64,000 bases of DNA from Methylophaga thiooxydans DMS010 (lineage in GTDB: Bacteria > Pseudomonadota > Gammaproteobacteria > Nitrosococcales > Methylophagaceae). The notes under the pieces were generated by a model, which worked only from the letters and a program-made list of their open reading frames with translations, was not told where the DNA came from and did not search any database. The translations under genes were made by a program, and so were the position numbers. Below, piece after piece: positions 50,396 through 58,507 of the stretch (positions are counted from its first letter, which is position 1; each line of letters opens with the position of its first letter). The stretch covers positions 49,124-113,123 of the forward strand of contig NZ_GG657907.1 of the NCBI RefSeq assembly GCF_000156355.1, given 5' to 3'.

Positions 50396-51439
50396 ATGTC
50401 GACAACTTTTAATTTTGCTGATGCCCTGTTGAATTGGTACGACCAGTTTGGTCGCAAAGATCTGCCTTGGCAGCAATCACCCACGCCCTATCATGTCTGG
50501 TTGTCAGAAATCATGCTGCAGCAGACACAGGTGACGACGGTCATTGATTATTATTTACGCTTTACTCGACGGTTTCCCGGTATTCGTAGCCTAGCTCAAG
50601 CCAAACAGGATGATGTACTCGCTTATTGGTCTGGCTTAGGCTACTACGCCCGCGCTCGTAATTTGCATAAAACAGCACAGATTGTGGTTGCTGACTTTGC
50701 TGGTGAAATGCCCAAGACATTAGAACAATTGATAGCTCTGCCCGGCATTGGCCGATCAACTGCTGGGGCCATCCTGACACTAGCATACCATCAGCCGTTT
50801 CCGATTCTTGATGGCAATGTAAAACGGGTATTAACTCGGTTTGATGCTATTTCAGGCTGGCCCGGTAACAAGCAGGTCGAAAATAAATTATGGCAGCGTG
50901 CCGAACAACTTTTGCCAAATCGTCGCATCGCCAACTATATTCAGGCACAAATGGATCTAGGCGCAACGTTGTGCACTCGGTCTAAACCAGACTGCCAAAA
51001 CTGTCCGATGCAACATCATTGCCAAGCATTTGCTTTGGGCACGCCAACGGCATTTCCAGAAAAAAAACCCAAAAAGGCGGTTCCCCAGCGTCAAACACAT
51101 TGGTTAGTGTTAAAAAATGACCAGAATGAAATCTACCTGGAACAGCGCCCTCAACAAGGCATATGGGGTGGGCTTTGGAGTTTTCCGGAAATTGACAAGG
51201 CTGAAGATATAGACGTTTTATGCCGCCAACGTTTCCATATCAACATTACTCAGCATCAGCCCTTGCCTCATCTGCAACATGTCTTTAGTCATTTTAAACT
51301 GGCTATTCATCCTCATCTGCTGCAGTGCAGAGCAGAAGGCATTGCCGACAAAGATAACGGCAACTGGTATAAAATAGAAGATTCTTTAACGCTGGGCCTC
51401 CCGGCACCAGTCAAATCCTTTTTACAATCTTTTTTATAG
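50396..51439 (+). CDS. mutY: Adenine DNA glycosylase MutY
   Basis: Removes adenine mispaired with 8-oxoguanine. The helix-hairpin-helix [12 protein letters not shown] leads to the catalytic Asp in [12 protein letters not shown], and [10 protein letters not shown] holds the catalytic Glu. The iron-sulfur cluster ligands are spaced C-X6-C-X2-C-X5-C in [19 protein letters not shown]-terminal NUDIX-like 8-oxoG recognition domain follows. The start has no ribosome-binding site because the asmA terminator ends five bases upstream. Confidence 0.97.
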   Translation: MSTTFNFADALLNWYDQFGRKDLPWQQSPTPYHVWLSEIMLQQTQVTTVIDYYLRFTRRFPGIRSLAQAKQDDVLAYWSGLGYYARARNLHKTAQIVVADFAGEMPKTLEQLIALPGIGRSTAGAILTLAYHQPFPILDGNVKRVLTRFDAISGWPGNKQVENKLWQRAEQLLPNRRIANYIQAQMDLGATLCTRSKPDCQNCPMQHHCQAFALGTPTAFPEKKPKKAVPQRQTHWLVLKNDQNEIYLEQRPQQGIWGGLWSFPEIDKAEDIDVLCRQRFHINITQHQPLPHLQHVFSHFKLAIHPHLLQCRAEGIADKDNGNWYKIEDSLTLGLPAPVKSFLQSFL

Positions 51440-51447
51440 AGGCATTT

Positions 51448-51714
51448 ATGGCACGCTTGATTCATTGCGTAAAATTAGACAAAGAAGCTGAAGGGCTGGA
51501 CTTCCCTCCTTACCCTGGTGAAACGGGCAAAAAGTTATATGAGTCTGTTTCAAAAGAAGCATGGCAAATGTGGTTGAGCCAACAAACCATGCTGATTAAT
51601 GAATATCGCTTGTCTTTGGCAGATCCGAAATCACAAGCCTTTTTGAAAACTGAAATGGAAAAGTTCTTCTTTGGTGAAGGCTCTACACCACCAGCTGACT
51701 TTGTTCCAGAATAA
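51448..51714 (+). CDS. yggX: Oxidative damage protection / Fe(2+)-trafficking protein YggX
   Basis: Small cytosolic protein of 88 aa that protects iron-sulfur clusters from oxidation. The start [24 protein letters not shown] with its conserved Cys7 and the [14 protein letters not shown] segment identify the family. It lies 8 bases after mutY, whose product carries an iron-sulfur cluster; the same pairing exists in E. coli. Confidence 0.96.
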   Translation: MARLIHCVKLDKEAEGLDFPPYPGETGKKLYESVSKEAWQMWLSQQTMLINEYRLSLADPKSQAFLKTEMEKFFFGEGSTPPADFVPE

Positions 51715-51746
51715 TGCTTTTACAGTAAAATTAGCGCAAAAAGTCG

Positions 51747-51800
51747 AAAAAAGCGCAGGGAGCCTAACGACCAGACGATCACTGGCATGGCTCCCTGTGC
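51747..51800 (-). terminator. Minus-strand terminator between yggX and the cold-shock gene
   Basis: A 12-base stem with one G-T wobble (gcgcagggagcc at 51753-51764 with ggctccctgtgc at 51789-51800) encloses 24 bases. A run of six A on the plus strand at 51747-51752 means six T directly after the stem on the minus strand. It has no T-tract on the plus strand. No convincing minus-strand gene is present upstream, so it may end a small RNA. Confidence 0.5.
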
Positions 51801-52029
51801 GAACTCATTGAAAATGCATAAAGCCAATAAAATCAAGCCTTCCAGGAATTTTACTCCGCCACCCCATGCCATTTTTTAATAAAAAAATCAAAAAAAAGTT
51901 TGATTTGTTTTCCCAAAATGCTGACTTTTTTGCATTTTTTGATCGTACAATGCAATAAGCTCCATATTTGGAGCGGATGTTCCGTCGGCGCTGGAGCGGC
52001 ACCGGCATAGTTAATAAATTGAGGTTGAT
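51801..52029 (+). promoter_or_regulatory. Promoter and structured leader of the cold-shock gene
   Basis: A candidate promoter has TTGCAT (51930-51935), a 17-base spacer and CAATAA; TACAAT at 51946-51951 is an alternative -10. The leader contains a hairpin at 51959-51974 (gctcc / ggagc) and a second GC-rich self-complementary stretch near 51984-52005. Long structured leaders are characteristic of cspA-type mRNAs. This is the only gap over 300 bases in the window; I see no protein gene in it. Confidence 0.45.
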
Positions 52030-52239
52030 ATGGCAGATCAAGTTACAGGTACGGTTAAATGGTTCAATGATGCAAAAGGATTCGGATTTATTGAACAGGT
52101 TGATGGTCCCGATGTATTCGTCCACCACACCGCGATTAAATCAGAAGGCTTTAGAACATTGAAGGAAGGTCAAGCGGTCACGATGGAAGTGACACAAGGC
52201 CAAAAAGGCCCACAGGCTGAGAACGTTGTCCCAGCTTAA
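52030..52239 (+). CDS. CspA-family cold-shock protein
   Basis: Nucleic-acid-binding OB-fold protein of 69 aa. RNP1 (KGFGFIEQ) and RNP2 (VFVHHTAI) are intact, preceded by [12 protein letters not shown]. It acts as an RNA chaperone, either cold-inducible or constitutive. The leader is long and structured, and a strong terminator follows. Confidence 0.97.
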   Translation: MADQVTGTVKWFNDAKGFGFIEQVDGPDVFVHHTAIKSEGFRTLKEGQAVTMEVTQGQKGPQAENVVPA

Positions 52240-52258
52240 TGCCTGAAAATAGAATTCC

Positions 52259-52292
52259 AAGGCCGGTTAGAGCAATCTAACCGGCCTTTTTT
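52259..52292 (+). terminator. Terminator after the cold-shock gene
   Basis: An 11-base perfect stem (ggccggttaga / tctaaccggcc, 52261-52286) with loop GCAA is followed by six T. Confidence 0.95.
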
Positions 52293-52328
52293 ATGCGGGT
52301 AGCTTCACAAGAAATGTGATAAGACACG

Positions 52329-53108
52329 ATGAAAGTATTCAGTTTCCGCAATATTCGCGTGATTATTTTACTCGGCATTTTGGCGGCCGCACTCATCTAT
52401 ACACAAGAACAGAAACGTAATACCACGGCCTGGTATAAGCCAATCACTGTCATCATTTTTCCCATCAATGGCGATGGCAAAGCGGCAACACAAGAATATA
52501 TCACTCGCTTATCCACTAATGACTTCACCGCTATTGATCACTTTTTCGCCCGTAGTGGTCGTGAATACCAATTAACAGCTAAGCAACCTGTTGTCACTCA
52601 GCTTGGGGCAACGATTAAAGAAATCCCCCCTGTCCCACCTAGCTCCAATAATGTCATCGCGACTATATGGTGGAGTTTGAAATTACGTTATTGGGCTTAT
52701 AAAAACACACCTGACACCCTATCAAACAAAGCGCGTATTCGTTTGTATGTGCTCTATCACCAAGCCAATGGTAGCACCCCGCTAGCCCACTCACTCGGGT
52801 TACAAAAAGGACTTATCGGCGTAATACATGCCTATGCCAGTAAAAAACAAACACAGCAGAATACAGTCGTCATGGCACATGAAATTTTACATACCGTTGG
52901 AGCCAGTGATAAATATGATGCACATAACTTCCCTATTTTTCCTACAGGTTATGCTGAACCTGAGCGTGAACCTTTGCACCCGCAACGCTATGCCGAAATC
53001 ATGGCTGGTCGAATAGCCATTAGTCCTCATCAGGCAAAAATGCCGGATAGTTTGCGTAAAGCAAAAGTAGGGGAGAAAACGGCCAGAGAGATTAATTGGA
53101 TTCAATGA
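52329..53108 (+). CDS. Putative membrane-anchored zinc metallopeptidase
   Basis: Protein of 259 aa that I do not recognise by name. A single N-terminal hydrophobic segment (residues 9-24) suggests a signal anchor with the rest in the periplasm. Near residue 184 it has HEILHTVGASDKYD, an HExxHxxGxxD pattern like metzincin and gluzincin-type zinc sites; a conserved proline-rich C-terminal segment follows. A protease role is inferred from this motif only. It overlaps the following flavoprotein-like gene by 4 bases. Confidence 0.55.
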   Translation: MKVFSFRNIRVIILLGILAAALIYTQEQKRNTTAWYKPITVIIFPINGDGKAATQEYITRLSTNDFTAIDHFFARSGREYQLTAKQPVVTQLGATIKEIPPVPPSSNNVIATIWWSLKLRYWAYKNTPDTLSNKARIRLYVLYHQANGSTPLAHSLGLQKGLIGVIHAYASKKQTQQNTVVMAHEILHTVGASDKYDAHNFPIFPTGYAEPEREPLHPQRYAEIMAGRIAISPHQAKMPDSLRKAKVGEKTAREINWIQ

Positions 53109-53551
53109 TGCCGTTACAGCCTGCCGATTTTATAAAACACCATCAATTTGGTGTGTTATCCACTTTTTCGTTAAGTCATCCTGGCTACCCATTCGGTTCA
53201 CTGGTGCCTTATCTGCTAGCTGAAGACGGTAGCATCCACATCTACATCAGTGCATTGGCAGAGCATACAAAAAACATTGCCGCCAACAATAAAGTAGCAC
53301 TGACTATCAGTGACGCTGATAACTCCACCAACCCCGCCGCTGAAGCACGAATTACCTGCTTGGCTGATATCACGCTCAGCCAGCAGCAAGAGGCATTACA
53401 AAAGCTTTACCAAATGAAATTCAGCCATGCTGAGCAAGTGCTGCAACTACCCGGATTTCAGTTTTACCAGTTAAACCTCACAGCAATCAGACTGATTGGT
53501 GGTTTTGGTGATATTCGTTGGTTATCGCCTGATAAGCTTGATTTGACATAA
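53105..53551 (+). CDS. Pyridoxamine 5'-phosphate oxidase-family protein
   Basis: Split-barrel flavin-binding protein of about 149 aa. The segments FGVLSTFSLSHPGYPFGSLVPYLLAEDG and ALAEHTKNIAANNKVALTI are typical of the PNPOx-like/HugZ N-terminal domain, which binds FMN, F420 or haem. The C-terminal haem-use domain of HugZ is absent. Two adjacent ATGs (53105, 53108) are possible; the first overlaps the preceding stop. Confidence 0.8.
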   Translation: MMPLQPADFIKHHQFGVLSTFSLSHPGYPFGSLVPYLLAEDGSIHIYISALAEHTKNIAANNKVALTISDADNSTNPAAEARITCLADITLSQQQEALQKLYQMKFSHAEQVLQLPGFQFYQLNLTAIRLIGGFGDIRWLSPDKLDLT

Positions 53552-53603
53552 CCGCGTCACGGTTTCGGCGGAAAATACCATTAGAAATAGAGAAAATAGC
53601 GAC

Positions 53604-53632
53604 TTGACTGTATGGCTGCATCAGCGACAATA
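53604..53632 (+). promoter_or_regulatory. Candidate promoter of the DUF4197 gene
   Basis: TTGACT (53604-53609), a 17-base spacer and ACAATA (53627-53632) resemble a sigma-70 promoter 53 bases before the start codon. The -10 is a partial match. Confidence 0.35.
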
Positions 53633-53684
53633 AAGTATCGCTATCAGCAATGTTGCTGTACACGTTCGTCAAAGGATGGCTGTC

Positions 53685-54437
53685 ATGAACCTGAAACTCG
53701 TAAGTCTCACTCTTATCATTAGTATAAGTCTTTTGTCTGGGCATGCCCGAGCTGACTGGGGCGCAATGTTAGATGATTTAAAAGAAGCGGGTAAAACCTT
53801 CATGCCAGGTGCTGAAACCGCAGACTCAACGCTAGACACGAATACTATTATTTCCGGTCTTAAAGAAGCATTAAGCGTCGGTAGTCAACGTGCCATCGAT
53901 ACAATTGGCCAGACAGACGGGTTTCTTGCAAATCCTAAGATTCGTATCCCGCTCCCCCCCCAAGTTGAACAAGTGGGTGGACTAATGCGCCAGTTTGGCA
54001 TGAGTGGCTTAGCCGATGAGTTTGCAACCAGTATGAACCGAGCTGCCGAAGAAGCGGCTCCGGAAGCTACAAATATCGTCATTAATGCGATTAAGAATAT
54101 GAGCATTGAAGATGCAAAACAAATTCTCAACGGCCCTGATAACGCTGCTACAGAATACTTTAAGACCAAAACCAGTGATCAGTTAAGCACTTTGTTTCGT
54201 CCAACCATTGAAAACTCTCTGGACCAGGTTGGATCAACTCGCTATTACAATCAACTCAGCGATCAAGTGTCTGATGTACCTGTTGTTGGTCAAAATCTAA
54301 ATGTGGACTTACCCGATTATGTCACCGAACAGGCGTTGAATGGTTTGTTCACTATGCTGGCCATTGAAGAGAAAAAAATCAGAGAGAATCCAGCAGCACG
54401 AAGCACTGAATTACTGAAAAAAGTTTTCAGTCAGTGA
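53685..54437 (+). CDS. DUF4197 exported protein
   Basis: Protein of about 250 aa with an N-terminal signal peptide (MNLKLVSLTLIISISLLSG, cleavage near ARA-DW). The mature part matches the DUF4197 family (LKEALSVGSQRAIDTIGQTDGFLANPKIRIPLP). The function is unknown. The ATG at 53685 has the ribosome-binding site AAAGGA eight bases upstream, which I prefer to the in-frame ATG at 53676. Confidence 0.88.
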   Translation: MNLKLVSLTLIISISLLSGHARADWGAMLDDLKEAGKTFMPGAETADSTLDTNTIISGLKEALSVGSQRAIDTIGQTDGFLANPKIRIPLPPQVEQVGGLMRQFGMSGLADEFATSMNRAAEEAAPEATNIVINAIKNMSIEDAKQILNGPDNAATEYFKTKTSDQLSTLFRPTIENSLDQVGSTRYYNQLSDQVSDVPVVGQNLNVDLPDYVTEQALNGLFTMLAIEEKKIRENPAARSTELLKKVFSQ

Positions 54438-54515
54438 AAGAAGCGGGAATTTTTGCTACTTATCATGTTACGAATGTAATAACATAAAGACCGCACAAAT
54501 AATAAAGGAAATACC

Positions 54516-55280
54516 ATGGCTTTATCGCACAAACTCAACCTGTCCAGTCAAGGAACCTCGCTCAAGGCGTTATTCAGTGGTTACCTGATCGTTGTCGCTG
54601 TCGGCTATCTGATGGCACTGGTGCAGATTCAGCTTACTCATGGTCTGGCCGATGGTGAATACGGCTTATCCGTCGATGATATTGTCTATAGCTATTACGG
54701 TAACCGCTCAAACTCTTTATTAGAAAATAAATTGCATGGTTCGATGAAGCCGATGGCAAGTGATGAAGAGCGTGCCGACATTATTACCTGGATACAGCAG
54801 GGTGCAAGTGAAGAAGCTTATGAAAGCAATGGTATTAAACAAATTTTTGAATCCAGATGTATCGCTTGTCACAACGCCGACTCGGGCATGCCGATTCCGG
54901 ATTACACTGAGTTCCAGAACATTAAAGACCGTGCTCTGGTGGATACCGGCGCTTCATTCTCATCATTAGCACGTGTATCTCACATTCACTTGTTTGGTAT
55001 CGCCTTCATATTTATGTTTGTCGGTCTGATCTTCAGTCTGGCATCTGGTGTGCCAAAACCCTTAAAGGTTCTTGCAATATCGACGCCTTACGCCTTTCTG
55101 TTAATTGATATTGCCTCTTGGTGGCTCACAAAAATGAATCCTAACTTTGCTTGGTTAGTCATCATTGCCGGTGGTTCCATGGCTTTATCCTTTGCCTTTA
55201 TGTGGGTCGTCTCTATGTACGAAATGTGGATATTACCCCGTTTCGGCGAAGATACTCGTGATGCCCTACTCGACGAATAA
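54516..55280 (+). CDS. Membrane protein with c-type haem motif
   Basis: Membrane protein of 254 aa, not recognised by name. One hydrophobic helix (about 20-40) is followed by a soluble segment with the haem-binding motif CIACH (Cys at about 115), then four hydrophobic helices (about 150-235). A haem c would be attached on the periplasmic side. It is probably an electron-transfer or sensing protein. It is monocistronic with a terminator. Confidence 0.75.
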   Translation: MALSHKLNLSSQGTSLKALFSGYLIVVAVGYLMALVQIQLTHGLADGEYGLSVDDIVYSYYGNRSNSLLENKLHGSMKPMASDEERADIITWIQQGASEEAYESNGIKQIFESRCIACHNADSGMPIPDYTEFQNIKDRALVDTGASFSSLARVSHIHLFGIAFIFMFVGLIFSLASGVPKPLKVLAISTPYAFLLIDIASWWLTKMNPNFAWLVIIAGGSMALSFAFMWVVSMYEMWILPRFGEDTRDALLDE

Positions 55281-55301
55281 AACAACATAAGTCATTATTT
55301 C

Positions 55302-55337
55302 AAAAGCCACGACCCATCTCGATCGTGGCTTTTTTTT
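55302..55337 (+). terminator. Terminator after the haem-motif membrane protein
   Basis: An eight-base stem (agccacga / tcgtggct, 55305-55330) with a 10-base loop is followed by eight T. Confidence 0.92.
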
Positions 55338-55457
55338 GCTCTGTATTCTGATTTAACTAGCTAAAAATGTTCCTTGCTAGCTTTTTCAACGATTGCAATG
55401 GATTTTTTCTGGAAAGTGCCGTAAACAGTTAAGTAACCCTAAAGGAAGAAGGTTTTG

Positions 55458-58400
55458 GTGGATAGTATCTGGTTGCTCTGCTCCGCATGTCTTGTATTTC
55501 TAATGCAGGCAGGTTTTCTTTGTTTAGAAAGTGGACTTGTAAGAAGTAAAAACAGCATCAACGTTGCTGCGAAGAACATTACAGATTTTACAATCTCCAG
55601 TGCCATTTTCTGGCTAGTCGGCTTTGGTTTGATGTTTGGTCAAACCAAAATTGGCTGGTTCGGAAGTGACCAATTTCTATTTGGCAACGACAGTTCTCCT
55701 TCGCTTATCACTTTTTTTATTTTCCAAATGATGTTTTGCGGCACAGCTGCCACGCTAGTATCAGGCGCAGTCGCAGAGAGAACCAGCTACATTGGTTATG
55801 TGATTATTACCATTGTTATCACCCTGTTCATTTACCCTATCATTGGCCACTGGGTCTGGGCCGGAATATTCAATGGTGAAGCGACGGGTTGGCTGGAGCA
55901 AAAAGGGTTTGTCGACTTTGCTGGCTCTACAGTCGTTCATTCTGTGGGTGGCTGGGTGGCATTAGCGGCCATTCTAGTAATTGGGCCGCGAATCGGAAGA
56001 TATGACAAAGCAGACAGGCGTATACCGGGTAGCAACCTGCCTATGGCCGTATTAGGCGGCTTGTTAATCTGGTTTGGCTGGTTCGGCTTTAACGGTGGCA
56101 GCACTTTAGTCTGGAATGAGGATGTCCCTGTCATTATTCTCAATACGATACTCGCCGCTATATGGGGCGGTATCAGTACCACATTACTCAAATACATCAC
56201 CGATGGTTATGTCGATGTGTTGATGATTATCAATGGCGTCTTGGGTGGATTAGTCTCGGTGACCGCTAATTGTCATTTAGTGACGCCAGTAGAGGCCATG
56301 ATGATCGGTCTAATGGGTGGCCTCATTGTTTTTTATGGTGACCGTTTTCTTGAATCGAAACGTATTGATGATGCTATTGGGGTTATTCCAGTTCATTTAT
56401 TCGCAGGGATTTGGGGAACCCTAGCCGTTGCCTTGATGGGCAACACTGAGCGTCTTGGCAGTGGACTGAGTTGGACTGAACAGCTTTATGTACAGTCTCT
56501 GGGCATAGTAACAATTGGCATCTATAGTTTTTTTACAGCTTATGTCTTATTTCGCATTATCAATCGCTTCTACCCTTTACGGGTCAACGAACAAGCTGAG
56601 CTGATTGGTCTTAATGTTGCTGAACATAGAGTCAGTACAGAAGTATTCGATTTGCTGGCAGCGATGCAGCATCAGCAACAAAAGTCTGATTTTTCATCCC
56701 GCGTACCCGTCGAACCGTTTACTGAGGTGGGGCAAATAGCCCAGCAGTATAATCGCGTTATCGATAAAGTGAATAGCGAAATAGAACAACGGGATCAAGC
56801 GTTTAGTGCCTTTAAACAGAGTGAGTTCCGCAAAGGTGCCATCATGCAGGCAGCGATGGATTGCATTGTCACCATCAATGGCCGTGGCGATATCATCGAA
56901 TTCAACCCTGCCTCTGAACAATGTTTTGGCATGTCACGAAAATCGGTACTGGGTGACAACTTTTTCACATTATTCATTGCTGAAGAGTCACGTTCAGCTG
57001 CTATCAATAGCCTAAACCAGGGATTTGTTGCCGGCGATGGCATGGTATTGAAACGCCATAACATCACAGAGTTATCACGAAGTGATGGTGTTGAGTTTCC
57101 TGCAGAAGTTGTGATCACACAGACGACATTGCCGACACAATCTGAAATCGAGTATACCTTACATATTCGCGACATTACGCGACAAATAAGACTGCAAGAT
57201 AGACTTAAACAACTTGCTTATAATGACCCATTAACCGGTCTTTATAACCGCACGTATTTCATGAGCCATCTCAAGCAACGAATTGCCTATCATCAAGAGA
57301 ACTTAGGCTCAGTCGTGCTGATGTTCCTCGATCTGGACCAGTTTAAAAAAATTAACGATAATCTAGGCCATAAAGCAGGTGACCAGTTATTGTGTGAAGT
57401 CGCCAGTCGACTTAAACAGGTGATGAGGGAGCTTGACTTAGTGGGTCGCTGGGGCGGCGATGAGTTCGTCATTGTCATGTCAGGAAACATCACATTATCT
57501 CAAGCAGAACATAAAGCAGAAGATATTCTCAAAGTGATGCGTTCACCGGTTAAATTGGATGGGCAAACACTCGTTGTTCCAACCAGCATCGGCCTTGCCA
57601 TATCTGAAAACGGTCAGATAACACCTGAGCAATTAATGCAACAAGCTGATATGGCCATGTACCGTTCCAAACAAAGTGGCCGTAATACCTATCGCGTATA
57701 TCTCGAAGAAATGAGCGAGAAAACCAAGCAGAAATTCCAACTTGAAAATGCCTTGCCAGAAGCGATTGTAAAGAATCAACTCACATTACATTATCAGCCT
57801 AAAGTGTCAGTGATGACTGATGAGGTGGTCGGCTTTGAAGCATTAGTGCGTTGGAATCATCCTGAACTCGGACTCATTATGCCAGGTGAATTCATCCCTC
57901 TAATCGATGAATCAAACCTGATTATTCATCTGGGTGAATGGGTCATTCAACAAGTGATTGAACAACTGTCACGGTGGCGACAAATCGGCGCGCCCTTACT
58001 TCCTGTTGCTATCAATATTTCAGGCCACCACTTACATTCAGACAATTTGGCTGGTTTTGTGTCCAAATTAACACAGCGATTTGATATTGATGGTGCACTG
58101 CTAGAGTTCGAAATCACTGAAGGCGTACTGACTGGTAATACTGAACAGAGTATTGCCGCGATGAAAGCGCTCAAAAAAACAAATATTCGCTTATCCATCG
58201 ATGACTTCGGTACAGGTTATTCATCGCTGAGCTATCTTAAAAAATTCCCTGTTGATGTGTTGAAAATTGATCAAGCTTTTATCCGCGAATGTCAGAGCAA
58301 ACGTGAAGATGCGGCAATATGTAAAACAATCATCACTTTGGGCAAAAGTTTAGGTCTGCAGATCATTGCTGAAGGGGTTGAAACCATCGAACAACTCACG

Positions 58401-58505
58401 TTTCTAAAACAACATGATTGCGATATCTATCAAGGCTATTATTTCAGCAGGCCCATCCCTGCTGAAAATATACTGCCATTATTGGAGCAGCGCCTACCGG
58501 CCTAA
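55458..58505 (+). CDS. Amt ammonium transporter-PAS-GGDEF-EAL fusion
   Basis: Fusion of about 1015 aa. Residues 1-375 form an Amt/Rh channel with 11 hydrophobic helices; both channel histidines are present (TVVHSVGG near 160 and IPVHLFAG near 312). A linker (about 380-455) precedes a PAS domain (near 462-580), a diguanylate cyclase with intact GGDEF near 665, and an EAL phosphodiesterase from about 758 with EALVRW (near 793), DDFGTGYSSL and IAEGVET. All catalytic motifs look active, so it could link ammonium status to c-di-GMP. The GTG at 55458 sits six bases from the GGAAGAAGG ribosome-binding site; a TTG at 55455 is too close. Confidence 0.93.
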   Translation: MDSIWLLCSACLVFLMQAGFLCLESGLVRSKNSINVAAKNITDFTISSAIFWLVGFGLMFGQTKIGWFGSDQFLFGNDSSPSLITFFIFQMMFCGTAATLVSGAVAERTSYIGYVIITIVITLFIYPIIGHWVWAGIFNGEATGWLEQKGFVDFAGSTVVHSVGGWVALAAILVIGPRIGRYDKADRRIPGSNLPMAVLGGLLIWFGWFGFNGGSTLVWNEDVPVIILNTILAAIWGGISTTLLKYITDGYVDVLMIINGVLGGLVSVTANCHLVTPVEAMMIGLMGGLIVFYGDRFLESKRIDDAIGVIPVHLFAGIWGTLAVALMGNTERLGSGLSWTEQLYVQSLGIVTIGIYSFFTAYVLFRIINRFYPLRVNEQAELIGLNVAEHRVSTEVFDLLAAMQHQQQKSDFSSRVPVEPFTEVGQIAQQYNRVIDKVNSEIEQRDQAFSAFKQSEFRKGAIMQAAMDCIVTINGRGDIIEFNPASEQCFGMSRKSVLGDNFFTLFIAEESRSAAINSLNQGFVAGDGMVLKRHNITELSRSDGVEFPAEVVITQTTLPTQSEIEYTLHIRDITRQIRLQDRLKQLAYNDPLTGLYNRTYFMSHLKQRIAYHQENLGSVVLMFLDLDQFKKINDNLGHKAGDQLLCEVASRLKQVMRELDLVGRWGGDEFVIVMSGNITLSQAEHKAEDILKVMRSPVKLDGQTLVVPTSIGLAISENGQITPEQLMQQADMAMYRSKQSGRNTYRVYLEEMSEKTKQKFQLENALPEAIVKNQLTLHYQPKVSVMTDEVVGFEALVRWNHPELGLIMPGEFIPLIDESNLIIHLGEWVIQQVIEQLSRWRQIGAPLLPVAINISGHHLHSDNLAGFVSKLTQRFDIDGALLEFEITEGVLTGNTEQSIAAMKALKKTNIRLSIDDFGTGYSSLSYLKKFPVDVLKIDQAFIRECQSKREDAAICKTIITLGKSLGLQIIAEGVETIEQLTFLKQHDCDIYQGYYFSRPIPAENILPLLEQRLPA

Positions 58506-58507
58506 TA

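Noticed and set aside
51805..52128. 107-codon minus-strand frame opposite the cold-shock gene
   Set aside because: It is antisense to the conserved csp coding region, has AT-driven low-complexity composition, and no ribosome-binding site; kept only as a possible RNA, not a protein.
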